Below the pieces are notes generated by a model. That model did not search any database and was not told the DNA's origin. It saw only the letters and a program-made list of their open reading frames with translations. From NCBI GenBank assembly GCA_029260395.1, contig JAJDDJ010000001.1, positions 1-64,000 on the forward strand: 64,000 nucleotides of DNA. Reading direction: 5' to 3'. Position 1 is the stretch's first letter; each line of letters starts with the position of its first letter. Below are positions 8,277 through 16,139 of the stretch, piece by piece. A program made the translations under genes and the position numbers. The stretch comes from Phycisphaerales bacterium (lineage in GTDB: Bacteria; Planctomycetota; Phycisphaerae; Phycisphaerales; UBA1924).

Positions 8277-10538
8277 ATGCCCAAGAGCACCTTCATGATC
8301 CCATCGATGGACTGCCCTGCCGAGGAGGCCGTCATCCGCAACCGCCTCAAGTCTGTCAAGGGTGTCGATGGATTGCACTTTGACCTATTCAACCGACGGC
8401 TGACTGTCTCGCACACGCATTCGGACGACGTGGCCATCGTGGCAGTGCTCAAGAGCGTCGGCATGGAACCTCGCTCTGGAAGTGTGAAGAGCGGCCAGTC
8501 GGATGGTGGTCACGAGAAGCGCATTCGTGGATCAGGCGAAGCCGGTCAGTTGGTGGAGGGGGCCGCGTGCGATCCGGGCGTCCCCTGCGGGACCGATGTC
8601 GGACCTGGAACAGAGCAGGTAGAACCCGTCGCAACACGAAAGGAACTGGTTCTGCTGGGAATCTCGGGTATTTTGGCGTTCGCGGCCGAAGGGCTGTACT
8701 TCGCGGGTATCAAGGAAACAGCGTGGCCCGTGGTTACGCTCGCCGTAGCATCGATGCTCTTGGGCGGACTGCCCACGCTCAAGAAGGGGATGATCGCACT
8801 CAAGACGCTCACGCTCAACATCAACTTCCTAATGACCGTGGCAGTAATCGGCGCGGCGGCCATCGGCGCGTGGCCCGAAGCCGCGATGGTCGTGTTTCTA
8901 TTTGCTGTTGCGGAACTGATCGAAGCGCACTCACTTGACCGGGCGAGGAATGCCGTCCGCGGGTTGATGGCTATGGCTCCCGATGTCGCGAGCGTAAGGG
9001 CATCCGGCGCGGATAGTGCTGACGGCTGGAAACAAGTCGCGGCGGAAGCGGTAGCCGTAGGGTCAATCGTGCGCGTCAAGCCAGGTGAGCGGCTACCCCT
9101 TGACGGCATCGTCGTGGCCGGCTCGTCAGCCGTGAATCAGGCCCCGATCACCGGAGAGAGCCTCCCCGTGGACAAGGCCGTGGACGATCAGGTTTTTGCC
9201 GGAAGCATCAACGGAAATGGACTTTTAGAGTTCAAGACCACGGGCGGAAAGGACCAGACGACCATTGCACGGATTGTCCGCTCAGTGCAAGAAGCACAGG
9301 GTCAGCGAGCACCGACGCAGCGGTTTGTCGACTCGTTCGCGAAAGTCTATACACCAATCGTTGTGCTGCTTGCGGCACTGGTAGCGGTTGTACCTTGGCT
9401 GGTGTTCCAACAGCCATTTTCATCGTGGCTCTACAAGGCTTTGGTAATGCTGGTCATCGCCTGCCCGTGCGCTTTGGTAATCTCAACTCCCGTGACGATC
9501 GTCAGCGGACTGACGGCGGCGGCCAAACGAGGGATCCTCATCAAGGGCGGCGTGTATCTCGAACAGGGTCGGAGCCTCACGGTCGTTGCACTCGACAAGA
9601 CTGGCACGATCACAGCGGGCAAACCCAGACTCACGGATGTGACGCCGGTCAATGAGAGTGGGGCGATCGTCACGACGAATGAAGTCCTCCGTATCGCCGC
9701 GAGTATTGACTCGTTGTCCGATCACCCGATCGCACGAGCGATCAGTTCTGCCTGGGATGGTAATACGGAACCACTGTTTCCGGTCAAGGAATTCCAATCG
9801 GTCACCGGCCGAGGCGTGCAGGGTATTGTCAACGGAGAAACGTACTTCGTGGGCAACCACCGTTTTATACACGAACGCGGCGTGTGTACACCTTTTGTCG
9901 AAGCAGAGTTGGAGAGGCTGGAGGTTCAGGGCAAGACAGCTATTACCCTATCTTCGTCGAGCGAGGTACTTGGTTTGCTCGCTGTGGCCGACACACCACG
10001 TGAGACGAGCGTGCAGGCCATTAGTGGCCTACATGAGGCGGGTATTCGCGTGGTGATGCTCACCGGAGACAATCAGAAGACCGCAGACGCGATCGCGAAG
10101 AATGTCGGTATCGATATCGCACGCGGTGAGCTTTTGCCGGAAGACAAGCTCAAAGCGATCGATGAACTTCTAGCGCAGCATGGCAATGCCGCCATCGGCA
10201 TGGTCGGAGACGGGATCAATGATGCTCCGGCACTGGCAAAGGCCAGTATCGGCTTTGCGATGGGTGCGGCGGGTACGGACACGGCGATCGAAACCGCCGA
10301 TGTAGCATTCATGCGAGACGACCTCCTCGCGCTGCCGGAGTTCATCTCGCTTTCGCGCCGCACGGCGAGAGTGCTCAAGCAGAACATCGGTCTGGCACTC
10401 GGGATCAAATTCGTGTTCTTTGTGCTTGCTATAGCAGGCGTTGCCACGCTTTGGATGGCGGTGATCGCAGATGTGGGGGCTAGTTTGTTCGTTGTCTTCA
10501 ATGGACTTCGGCTGCTGAGATGGCGGCCCCGCCAGTGA
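8277..10538 (+). CDS. zntA: P1B-2 type Zn/Cd/Pb-translocating P-type ATPase
   Basis: This 753-residue pump exports soft divalent cations across the inner membrane with ATP. An N-terminal HMA-like domain carries MDCPAEE (C13) in place of CxxC, and a Cys-containing linker near residue 100 includes the AACDPGVPC segment. The helix-6 metal site is C396-P-C398, the phosphorylated aspartate is D440 (DKTGT), and GDGINDAP marks the hinge. K711 in helix 7 and D732 in helix 8 (ADVGASL) are the marks of the P1B-2 (ZntA/CadA) class, separating it from Cu ATPases. It is divergent from the czc operon, consistent with a two-step Zn/Cd detoxification route. Gene symbol is by class. Confidence 0.93.
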   Translation: MPKSTFMIPSMDCPAEEAVIRNRLKSVKGVDGLHFDLFNRRLTVSHTHSDDVAIVAVLKSVGMEPRSGSVKSGQSDGGHEKRIRGSGEAGQLVEGAACDPGVPCGTDVGPGTEQVEPVATRKELVLLGISGILAFAAEGLYFAGIKETAWPVVTLAVASMLLGGLPTLKKGMIALKTLTLNINFLMTVAVIGAAAIGAWPEAAMVVFLFAVAELIEAHSLDRARNAVRGLMAMAPDVASVRASGADSADGWKQVAAEAVAVGSIVRVKPGERLPLDGIVVAGSSAVNQAPITGESLPVDKAVDDQVFAGSINGNGLLEFKTTGGKDQTTIARIVRSVQEAQGQRAPTQRFVDSFAKVYTPIVVLLAALVAVVPWLVFQQPFSSWLYKALVMLVIACPCALVISTPVTIVSGLTAAAKRGILIKGGVYLEQGRSLTVVALDKTGTITAGKPRLTDVTPVNESGAIVTTNEVLRIAASIDSLSDHPIARAISSAWDGNTEPLFPVKEFQSVTGRGVQGIVNGETYFVGNHRFIHERGVCTPFVEAELERLEVQGKTAITLSSSSEVLGLLAVADTPRETSVQAISGLHEAGIRVVMLTGDNQKTADAIAKNVGIDIARGELLPEDKLKAIDELLAQHGNAAIGMVGDGINDAPALAKASIGFAMGAAGTDTAIETADVAFMRDDLLALPEFISLSRRTARVLKQNIGLALGIKFVFFVLAIAGVATLWMAVIADVGASLFVVFNGLRLLRWRPRQ

Positions 10539-10623
10539 ATCGGAAAGCGCACTCACTCTTTCGCTGAAGGACCCGGGGGGTGCCGTTGGATCCGTTGTCG
10601 CTTGCACCGGAAGGATCGGCCGG

Positions 10624-10717
10624 CGGGGTGTTTCACGGATAAATCAGAATCCGCGTTTCCAGGCTCCAGAGACCGATCTGGGTCACAAAAAGTTCAACTG
10701 GTGTCCTGTCACCCCGA
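10624..10717 (+). repeat. tRNA-tail repeat, copy A
   Basis: This is the first of four related copies, about 90 bp long. It shares with copies B and C a TTTCAC start, the middle block CTCCAGAGACCGATCTGG and the end GTTCAACTGGTGTCCTGTCA followed by CCCCGA. The end resembles a T-loop (TTCAA) plus a tRNA acceptor 3' strand. In this copy only, CGGGGTG at 10624-10630 can pair with CACCCCG at 10710-10716. No D-arm or anticodon arm is present, so it is not a working tRNA. A terminator hairpin follows directly. Confidence 0.65.
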
Positions 10718-10728
10718 TTGGTTGACCC

Positions 10729-10756
10729 GAAGGCTCCGGCAACTGCCGGAGCCTTC
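10729..10756 (+). terminator. Hairpin terminator after the P1B-2 ATPase gene and repeat A
   Basis: A perfect 12-bp GC-rich stem (GAAGGCTCCGGC) with an AACT loop is followed by the T-rich TGTGTTTAAG. It follows repeat A on the + strand and probably ends transcription from the ATPase gene. Confidence 0.75.
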
Positions 10757-11069
10757 TGTGTTTAAGTGCCGTTCGAACGTGTCTTCTCATCCCATTAAAG
10801 GGCTGCTTTCATCAGCCGCGCCGAAGCAGCATTACCTTGGCGGAACAAGGCTTACGCGGGGAATGCGGCATTTCAAACAGCGGCACTGATTCTTTACCAA
10901 CCTGAGATTCCTGTGTGTCACCTCAAGTTTGAAGCTTGAGGCAATACGTGGAGCGCGCGACCGTACTACAGGCTCTTGCCGACTATGTACCGCCTCAGGG
11001 ATGAATGGAACAGGGAAAATTAGGGCTGACAGATTACCCAGGGATGCCCTGCATCACGGAGCCTGCTGA
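10757..11069. other. Intergenic region without recognised content
   Basis: This 313-bp stretch lies between the terminator and the YHYH lipoprotein gene. A short inverted pair (CAAGTTTGAAGCTTGAG) is visible near 10923-10939. I see no gene or clear promoter, although the promoter of the next gene should be here. Confidence 0.4.
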
Positions 11070-12233
11070 ATGAGTTATGTTGTACGGATTCGCTACTTCT
11101 ATGCGGGGGGGCTCTGTTCCCTGTGCATGACCGTCATCGGCTGTGGTGCGTTGGATGATCAGCCCCAGCAAGAATCCCATGCGAGTAATAGTTCTGAGGC
11201 GCAGAGCGCGGAAGTCGATGCCCGTCCGGTGAACCCAGCCCACTTCATCGAATCGGCTTTAGCTGCTCCGATCGTGCAAGAAGAACGGGCGCTATCCGAC
11301 GGTACCGTCGCGCTCTGCTATGTCATCAGCACATACTCAGAGCCGCAGGAGCACGCGATGGGGCCGTGGGCACCGACCACGATCGATGACGGCGCGGACA
11401 AAGGCGGCATATGGCTCGACAAGGGCGAAGTCTATGACGTCGACGGCCCGTTCGTGCGCGATATCGCCGAGTTCTACGGCGATCCGGAGTGGAAACTCTA
11501 CCGCGAAGACGGCTCGGTCATTATGACCGACACGAAGGAGGCATTCGAGGCCGCGGCACGGCCCGATGTCGACCCGAAGTACTACAACCATGTGGTCGAA
11601 GGGCGGCCCGAGTGGATCGACCGACAAGTCTCGGTGTTTGTGATCCCCGTGCAGCCTATCTATCAGAACCAGCCGACCTCCATTGGTGGGGGGGCGGGTG
11701 GTCCCGACCGCGGGACTCACAATGATGCCCCACCACCTCGCGGGCAGGGCGGGCCTCCGCCGCTACGACCAAACATGGATGGCGGCCGACCGCCCCGTCC
11801 CGATGGCGGTGCCGCTGATGGTGACCAAAGAGGCGGGCCGGGCTTCGCTGCACTCGGCGTTGCGTTCAACGGCGTGGAGTTTGCGCCGCCGGCACCGTTG
11901 CAAGCAATCCTGGCCGCGCACACGATCGCGCCGTTCGATGACGCGGGCGGACACTTGAATCCGCACGAGGGGTACCACTACCACGCGGTGACCGGCCACA
12001 CCAAAGAGATCGCCCAGTCAGACGGGCACGCGCCGATGATCGGCTACATGTTGGACGGGTACGCACTGTTCGCCCTGGAAAGCGAGGACGGATCCGTTCC
12101 AGTTGGCCTTGATGAATGCGGTGGCCACTGGGATGCAACCCGCGGCTACCACTACCACGCAGGCGCGGCTGGCGAGAACCAGATCATCAAGGCGTTCCGA
12201 GGCATTCCTGGGACCATGGCAACCGTAGATTGA
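11070..12233 (+). CDS. Secreted YHYH-domain lipoprotein
   Basis: This 387-residue protein has a lipoprotein signal with lipobox cysteine C25 (TVIGC). A Gly/Pro-rich disordered linker (about residues 205-255) is followed by a C-terminal YHYH domain with two GYHYHA motifs, LNPHEGYHYHA and TRGYHYHAG. YHYH proteins are secreted or surface proteins of unknown activity, and the His/Tyr clusters suggest metal binding. It sits alone between repeats A and B. A second, differently built YHYH gene lies about 9 kb away on the other strand. Confidence 0.8.
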   Translation: MSYVVRIRYFYAGGLCSLCMTVIGCGALDDQPQQESHASNSSEAQSAEVDARPVNPAHFIESALAAPIVQEERALSDGTVALCYVISTYSEPQEHAMGPWAPTTIDDGADKGGIWLDKGEVYDVDGPFVRDIAEFYGDPEWKLYREDGSVIMTDTKEAFEAAARPDVDPKYYNHVVEGRPEWIDRQVSVFVIPVQPIYQNQPTSIGGGAGGPDRGTHNDAPPPRGQGGPPPLRPNMDGGRPPRPDGGAADGDQRGGPGFAALGVAFNGVEFAPPAPLQAILAAHTIAPFDDAGGHLNPHEGYHYHAVTGHTKEIAQSDGHAPMIGYMLDGYALFALESEDGSVPVGLDECGGHWDATRGYHYHAGAAGENQIIKAFRGIPGTMATVD

Positions 12234-12272
12234 ACGCTATGAGTTCGATGTTGCATTTCATGTAGTTCACGC

Positions 12273-12360
12273 GTTTCACCGTGAAAGAATAACCCGTGTT
12301 TCAAGACTCCAAAGGCCGATCTCAGCGTGGAAGAGTTCAACTGGTGTCCTGTCACTCCGA
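12273..12360 (+). repeat. tRNA-tail repeat, copy B
   Basis: It begins with the palindrome TTTCACCGTGAAA and ends with GTTCAACTGGTGTCCTGTCA then CTCCGA. It aligns along its length with copies A and C, with scattered substitutions. The following 45 bp, including the terminator, also align with the sequence after copy D. It lies just after the YHYH lipoprotein gene. Confidence 0.65.
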
Positions 12361-12374
12361 CTTTTCGAGAGATC

Positions 12375-12404
12375 AAGCCCTTCGACGAGCACGTCGAAGG
12401 GCTT
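12375..12404 (+). terminator. Hairpin terminator after repeat B
   Basis: A 13-bp stem (AAGCCCTTCGACG pairing with its complement) with an AGCA loop is followed by TCTCATTG. It is nearly the same sequence as the hairpin after copy D at 20974-21003, which points to a common origin of tail plus terminator. Confidence 0.75.
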
Positions 12405-12548
12405 TCTCATTGTGGGTACAAGGTTTGCGCCGTCAAAGCGGCAGGACGTACGTGACCGACGTGCCGTGCGGACTCTTATCGTCCCGTGGCAGGCCGAGCC
12501 ACCGGTGGGCGAGGCTTCGCTGTAACAACTGATCGGGGTCGCAACCAA

Positions 12549-12899
12549 ATGACATCGGAGGACACCACGGATGCCTGCGAGCCGTGTATGCCCGTTCGCG
12601 CCAGTCGCCTGAGCTTTCTCGACAGGTATCTGACGCTCTGGATCTGCCTCGCGATGGCCGCTGGCGTGCTGTTTGGTCGGTTCGTGCCCGGCGTGCGTGA
12701 CACCATCGACGGCGTCACGGTCGGCACCACGAAAATCCCGATCGCCATTGGGCTCATCCTCATGATGTACCCGCCGCTGGCGAAGATCCGGTACGAAGAG
12801 CTGCCCCGCATCTTCAAGGACTGGAAGATTCTCACACTCTGCCTCGCCACGCTTGGCGTTCTTGGTGACCGTATGGTGTTGGATTCCTACTGCGGATAA
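12549..12899 (+). pseudogene. Truncated ACR3-family arsenite efflux transporter (N-terminal fragment)
   Basis: About 100 residues match the start of ACR3/ArsB-3 carriers: LSFLDRYLTLWICLAMAAGV, then the IPIAIGLILMMYPPLAKIRY segment and FKDWKILTL. ACR3 proteins have about 350 residues and ten helices, but this frame loses similarity near 12840 and stops at 12899. The transporter is therefore cut off after about three helices and cannot work. The ATG at 12549 gives the usual N-terminus. The break lies just before the P1B-4 ATPase gene, so a deletion or insertion of the ATPase block probably destroyed it. Confidence 0.8.
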
Positions 12900-12950
12900 C
12901 GATCGCATCGATTGACGGCGGCCTGCGTCATAGGCCATCGGACTCAACCT

Positions 12951-15383
12951 ATGACCAAACCCCTCCGCATCGACCTGCCGATCCTGCTCCCCGAGGCGCC
13001 CGATGTTCGGGATGCGTGCGTGCAGCGGCTGCTGGACCTGGCCGCCACGGTGCCCGGCGTCGAGCGGGCCCATATTGATGATGGCACAGAGGAGGCAGGG
13101 GCGGGGGGGGCGGAGAGCGTGGTGGTGAGGGGTGCGCCGACGGGCGGCGGAGTGCAGGACGCTGGACCGCAACTGTGCATCCACTACGACGCCACGCGAG
13201 TCACTATGGCGCATGTGGAGGCCCAGGTGCGGGCGGCGGGTGCCGGGATCACCGCTCGGTACGGGCACGCGGTGCTGCGCTTCGACTCCGTCGATAGTGA
13301 GGATGCCGGGCTGCGGATTGAGGATGGGCTGCGCAAGGAACCGGGAGTATTGGCGGTGTCGGTGAACGTGGCCGCGCAGGTCGCCCGCGTCGAGTTCGAC
13401 AAGCGGCTGACCGCCGAAGACCGGGTGGCGCTGGCGCTCCGGCGATTGCTCGGGGATGGAAGCGCTGCGCCTGTGGAAGCCGCGCTGACGCCCAACTGGT
13501 ACGCGCGGAACACGGAACTCGCGTGGAGTCTCGCGGCCGGGGTGCTGCTCATCGCGGCGTGGGTGCTGGAACGATGGGCTGGATTACCACACATCGCTGC
13601 GGTCGGGCTGTACCTGGTTTCCTACGGCTTCGGCGCGTTCGACCTGGTGAGCCACACGATCAAGAAGCTCCGGAAGGGCAGGTTCACCTTTGACATCGAC
13701 CTCTTGATGCTCCTGGCGGCGATCGGGGCGGCGGCCATCGGGGCGTGGGCGGAGGGTGCGTTCCTGCTCTTCCTCTTCTCCCTCGCGCACGCGCTGGAGC
13801 ACTACGCGATGGGCCGGGCTCGCGACGCTATCAAGGCGCTGGCGGACCTCGCCCCGCCGATGGCCCGCGTAATGCGCGGCGGCACGGAGCATGAGGTGCC
13901 CGTGGGAGAGGTCGCGGTCGGTGAGGTCGTCATCGTGCGGCCCGGGGACCGCATCGCGGTGGATGGAAAGGTCCGCGCTGGCCGCAGCGCGGTGGACCAG
14001 GCACCGATAACCGGCGAATCGGTGCCCGTGGACAAGGAGCCGGGAGCTGAGGTGTTCGCCGGCACAGTCAACGGCGAGGGCGCTCTGGAAGTCGAGACGA
14101 CGCGGGCCGCGGGGGACCGCACGCTCGACCGCGTGGTCCGGCTCGTGACCGAGGCACAGACCCTCAAGGCCCCGACGCAACTTTTCACCGAGCGGTTCGA
14201 GCGGATCTTCGTGCCCATCGCGCTCGTCGCAGCCGCGTTGCTGTTCGTCGTGCCGCCCCTATTGGGCGTGTGGACGTGGAGTCTGAGCTTCTATCGCGCG
14301 ATGACGCTGCTGGTCGCGGGCTCGCCGTGCGCTGTGGCGATCGGAACGCCCGCGACGGTGCTCGCGGGCATCGCGCAAGCAGCCCGACGCGGCGTGCTCA
14401 TCAAGGGTGGGGCGCACCTGGAGAACCTCGGAACGATTAACGCCATCGCCTTTGACAAGACCGGCACGCTGACCATCGGCAAGCCGGAGGTAACGGACCT
14501 GCGGCCCGCAGAGGGCGTGAGCGAGGAGGAGTTGCTGAAGGTGTCGGCCGCGGTGGAGCGGCGCTCGCAGCACCCGCTCGCGGCCGCGATCGTTCGGCGC
14601 GCACAGTCGTCGGGCATCGTGCTCCCAGAGGCCGGAGAGTTGCAGAGCGTGACGGCCAAAGGCGTGCGCTCGGACGTGGAAGGGCAGGTCGTGGAGATCG
14701 GGAGCCTGCGGCTCTGGGATGGCAACGGCGTGATCCCCGCGGCGATCTCCGCTACCGTCGATGCGTTGCAGAAGGCCGGGCGCAGCATCGTGGTGGTGCG
14801 GCACGGCGAGCGTTGGCTGGGCGTCATCGGTGTCGCGGACCAACCACGCACAGGGGCCAGGGCGGTGCTCGATCAGCTCCGCGGCCTGGGGATCAAACGC
14901 ATCGTGATGCTCACGGGCGACAATGCGGGCGTCGGTGAGGCGGTAGGCCGCGACGTGGGTGTGGACGAGGTCAAGGCGGGCCTGTTGCCGGAGGACAAGG
15001 TCACAGCCATCCGCCAGATGGTTCAGACGTACGGCAGCGTCGCGATGGTTGGCGACGGCGTGAATGACGCCCCGGCGCTCGCGAACGCGACCGTGGGTAT
15101 CGCCATGGGCGGCGCAGGATCCGCCGTGGCACTGGAGACCGCGGACGCGGCCCTGATGGGCGACGACCTTTCCCGCTTGCCCTTTGCGCTGGCTCTGTCT
15201 CGGCAGGTCCGGGCTGTCATCCGCCAGAACCTGTTCATCGCGCTCGGCGTGATCGCGGTCCTCGTGACCGCATCGATTGGCGGTTGGTCCGGGATCGGCC
15301 CGACGGTTATCGTGCACGAGGGGAGCACGCTTGTCGTACTCGCCAATGCACTGCGGCTGCTGGCCTTCCGTGGACCTCGCTAG
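12951..15383 (+). CDS. P1B-4 type heavy-metal P-type ATPase
   Basis: From the ATG at 12951 the protein has 810 residues. The N-terminal part has two HMA-like folds without the CxxC motif. The helix-6 site is S458-P-C460 instead of CPC, D502 is the phosphorylation site (DKTGT), and helix 8 has HEGST at H789. SPC plus HEG(G/S)T defines the P1B-4 class (CoaT/CtpD/PfeT), which exports Co, Fe(II) or related cations. The substrate cannot be decided from sequence. No Shine-Dalgarno site is evident. The gene lies between a truncated ACR3 gene and a broken hydrolase gene. Confidence 0.9.
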   Translation: MTKPLRIDLPILLPEAPDVRDACVQRLLDLAATVPGVERAHIDDGTEEAGAGGAESVVVRGAPTGGGVQDAGPQLCIHYDATRVTMAHVEAQVRAAGAGITARYGHAVLRFDSVDSEDAGLRIEDGLRKEPGVLAVSVNVAAQVARVEFDKRLTAEDRVALALRRLLGDGSAAPVEAALTPNWYARNTELAWSLAAGVLLIAAWVLERWAGLPHIAAVGLYLVSYGFGAFDLVSHTIKKLRKGRFTFDIDLLMLLAAIGAAAIGAWAEGAFLLFLFSLAHALEHYAMGRARDAIKALADLAPPMARVMRGGTEHEVPVGEVAVGEVVIVRPGDRIAVDGKVRAGRSAVDQAPITGESVPVDKEPGAEVFAGTVNGEGALEVETTRAAGDRTLDRVVRLVTEAQTLKAPTQLFTERFERIFVPIALVAAALLFVVPPLLGVWTWSLSFYRAMTLLVAGSPCAVAIGTPATVLAGIAQAARRGVLIKGGAHLENLGTINAIAFDKTGTLTIGKPEVTDLRPAEGVSEEELLKVSAAVERRSQHPLAAAIVRRAQSSGIVLPEAGELQSVTAKGVRSDVEGQVVEIGSLRLWDGNGVIPAAISATVDALQKAGRSIVVVRHGERWLGVIGVADQPRTGARAVLDQLRGLGIKRIVMLTGDNAGVGEAVGRDVGVDEVKAGLLPEDKVTAIRQMVQTYGSVAMVGDGVNDAPALANATVGIAMGGAGSAVALETADAALMGDDLSRLPFALALSRQVRAVIRQNLFIALGVIAVLVTASIGGWSGIGPTVIVHEGSTLVVLANALRLLAFRGPR

Positions 15384-15679
15384 ACGCCGAAGTTTGTTCG
15401 AAACGTCAGGTACAGACCCACGCCGAGCAGTAAGAGGGGGGTGGCAACGAGGATCGCGTTGGCGACGTTCGCGGCTCCCGCCCAGGTGAGCCGGGGGATC
15501 GACCCGTCCTCGGGCAGCGGCTGGGCGCCGTACCGTAGGTAGTACCGCAGCACCAGCCCGCCCATGGAGTGCGCGACGACATCGACCCGAATCGGCGCGC
15601 CATCGGGCAGCCCGCGGGCCGAGCGAGCGGCGGCCGCGCTGAGTGCCCGGTGGTGTTCTGAGAACCGATGGCTAGGCGC
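15380..15679 (-). pseudogene. Fragment of an alpha/beta-hydrolase (lipase-like) gene
   Basis: The frame on the minus strand reads VDVVAHSMGGLVLRYYLRYG, containing the nucleophile elbow HSMGG of lipases/esterases. It continues to NAILVATP, where these enzymes normally run on with NAGS. Here it switches to an unrelated hydrophobic tail ending at 15380. Upstream the frame is closed by TGA near 15680, so the N-terminal third with the oxyanion motif is missing. About 95 codons remain of a protein that would be 300 or more. It overlaps the end of the P1B-4 gene tail to tail by 4 bp. Confidence 0.65.
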
Positions 15680-16139
15680 TCAGCCGTTCTTGCACCTGTT
15701 CAGTACTCACGCAGTCTAGTTCGCTCCTTCGACAGCGAACCGGGCGGTCCGCGACCCGGTGCGACGACAGTGATGCAAACCGGTCCCGTCATCGATTCCT
15801 GAGAGCTACGTTGATCATGCTCGAACTCATCACTCCAACGAGCCCGAGCACACAGCGTCGATAATGCTCACGCCGAACACATACGCTCTCAGTGATCGCG
15901 AAGCACGATCTACTACTCCCTCACGAGTTAAAGCCTAAGTCTGACGGCCCGTCCAAGTGCGAGTCGATTCGACGAGGGTTAGCCATGCGCTCTACCGGCG
16001 CAAGTCAGCTGTTGCGAGCGACTGCCTGACCTCTCGGTGCTATCGGACTGCCACGAATCCGACCAGATCGCCCGCAGATGCATCGGGCTTACTGATTCCC
16101 GGTGGACGGCCGGCAGAATCTCGTGTCTACTTGTCGTTC
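15680..16139. other. Intergenic region upstream of the kinase gene
   Basis: This 460-bp stretch separates the broken hydrolase gene from the kinase start. The kinase frame is open back to 15957, but residues before the ATG at 16140 have no kinase-family resemblance and are Arg/Ser-rich shadow translation. No other feature was recognised. Confidence 0.4.

Noticed and set aside
8049..8378. Small minus-strand frames around the start of the P1B-2 ATPase gene as a possible metal regulator
   Set aside because: None shows an HTH, MerR, ArsR or CopY-like pattern, and the frames overlap the ATPase coding start.
10624..10717. A possible intact tRNA gene formed by CGGGGTG and CACCCCG pairing
   Set aside because: There is no D-arm consensus, no 5-bp anticodon stem with a seven-base loop, and a five-base insertion spoils the T-arm. 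The other copies lack the 5' acceptor strand.
12486..12548. Upstream extension of the ACR3 fragment
   Set aside because: The 21 residues before the ATG at 12549 have no transporter similarity and look like translated intergenic DNA.
15957..16139. A 61-residue N-terminal extension of the TPR kinase
   Set aside because: The residues are Arg/Ser-rich with no resemblance to kinase N-termini. The ATG at 16140 begins the usual helical pre-kinase segment.
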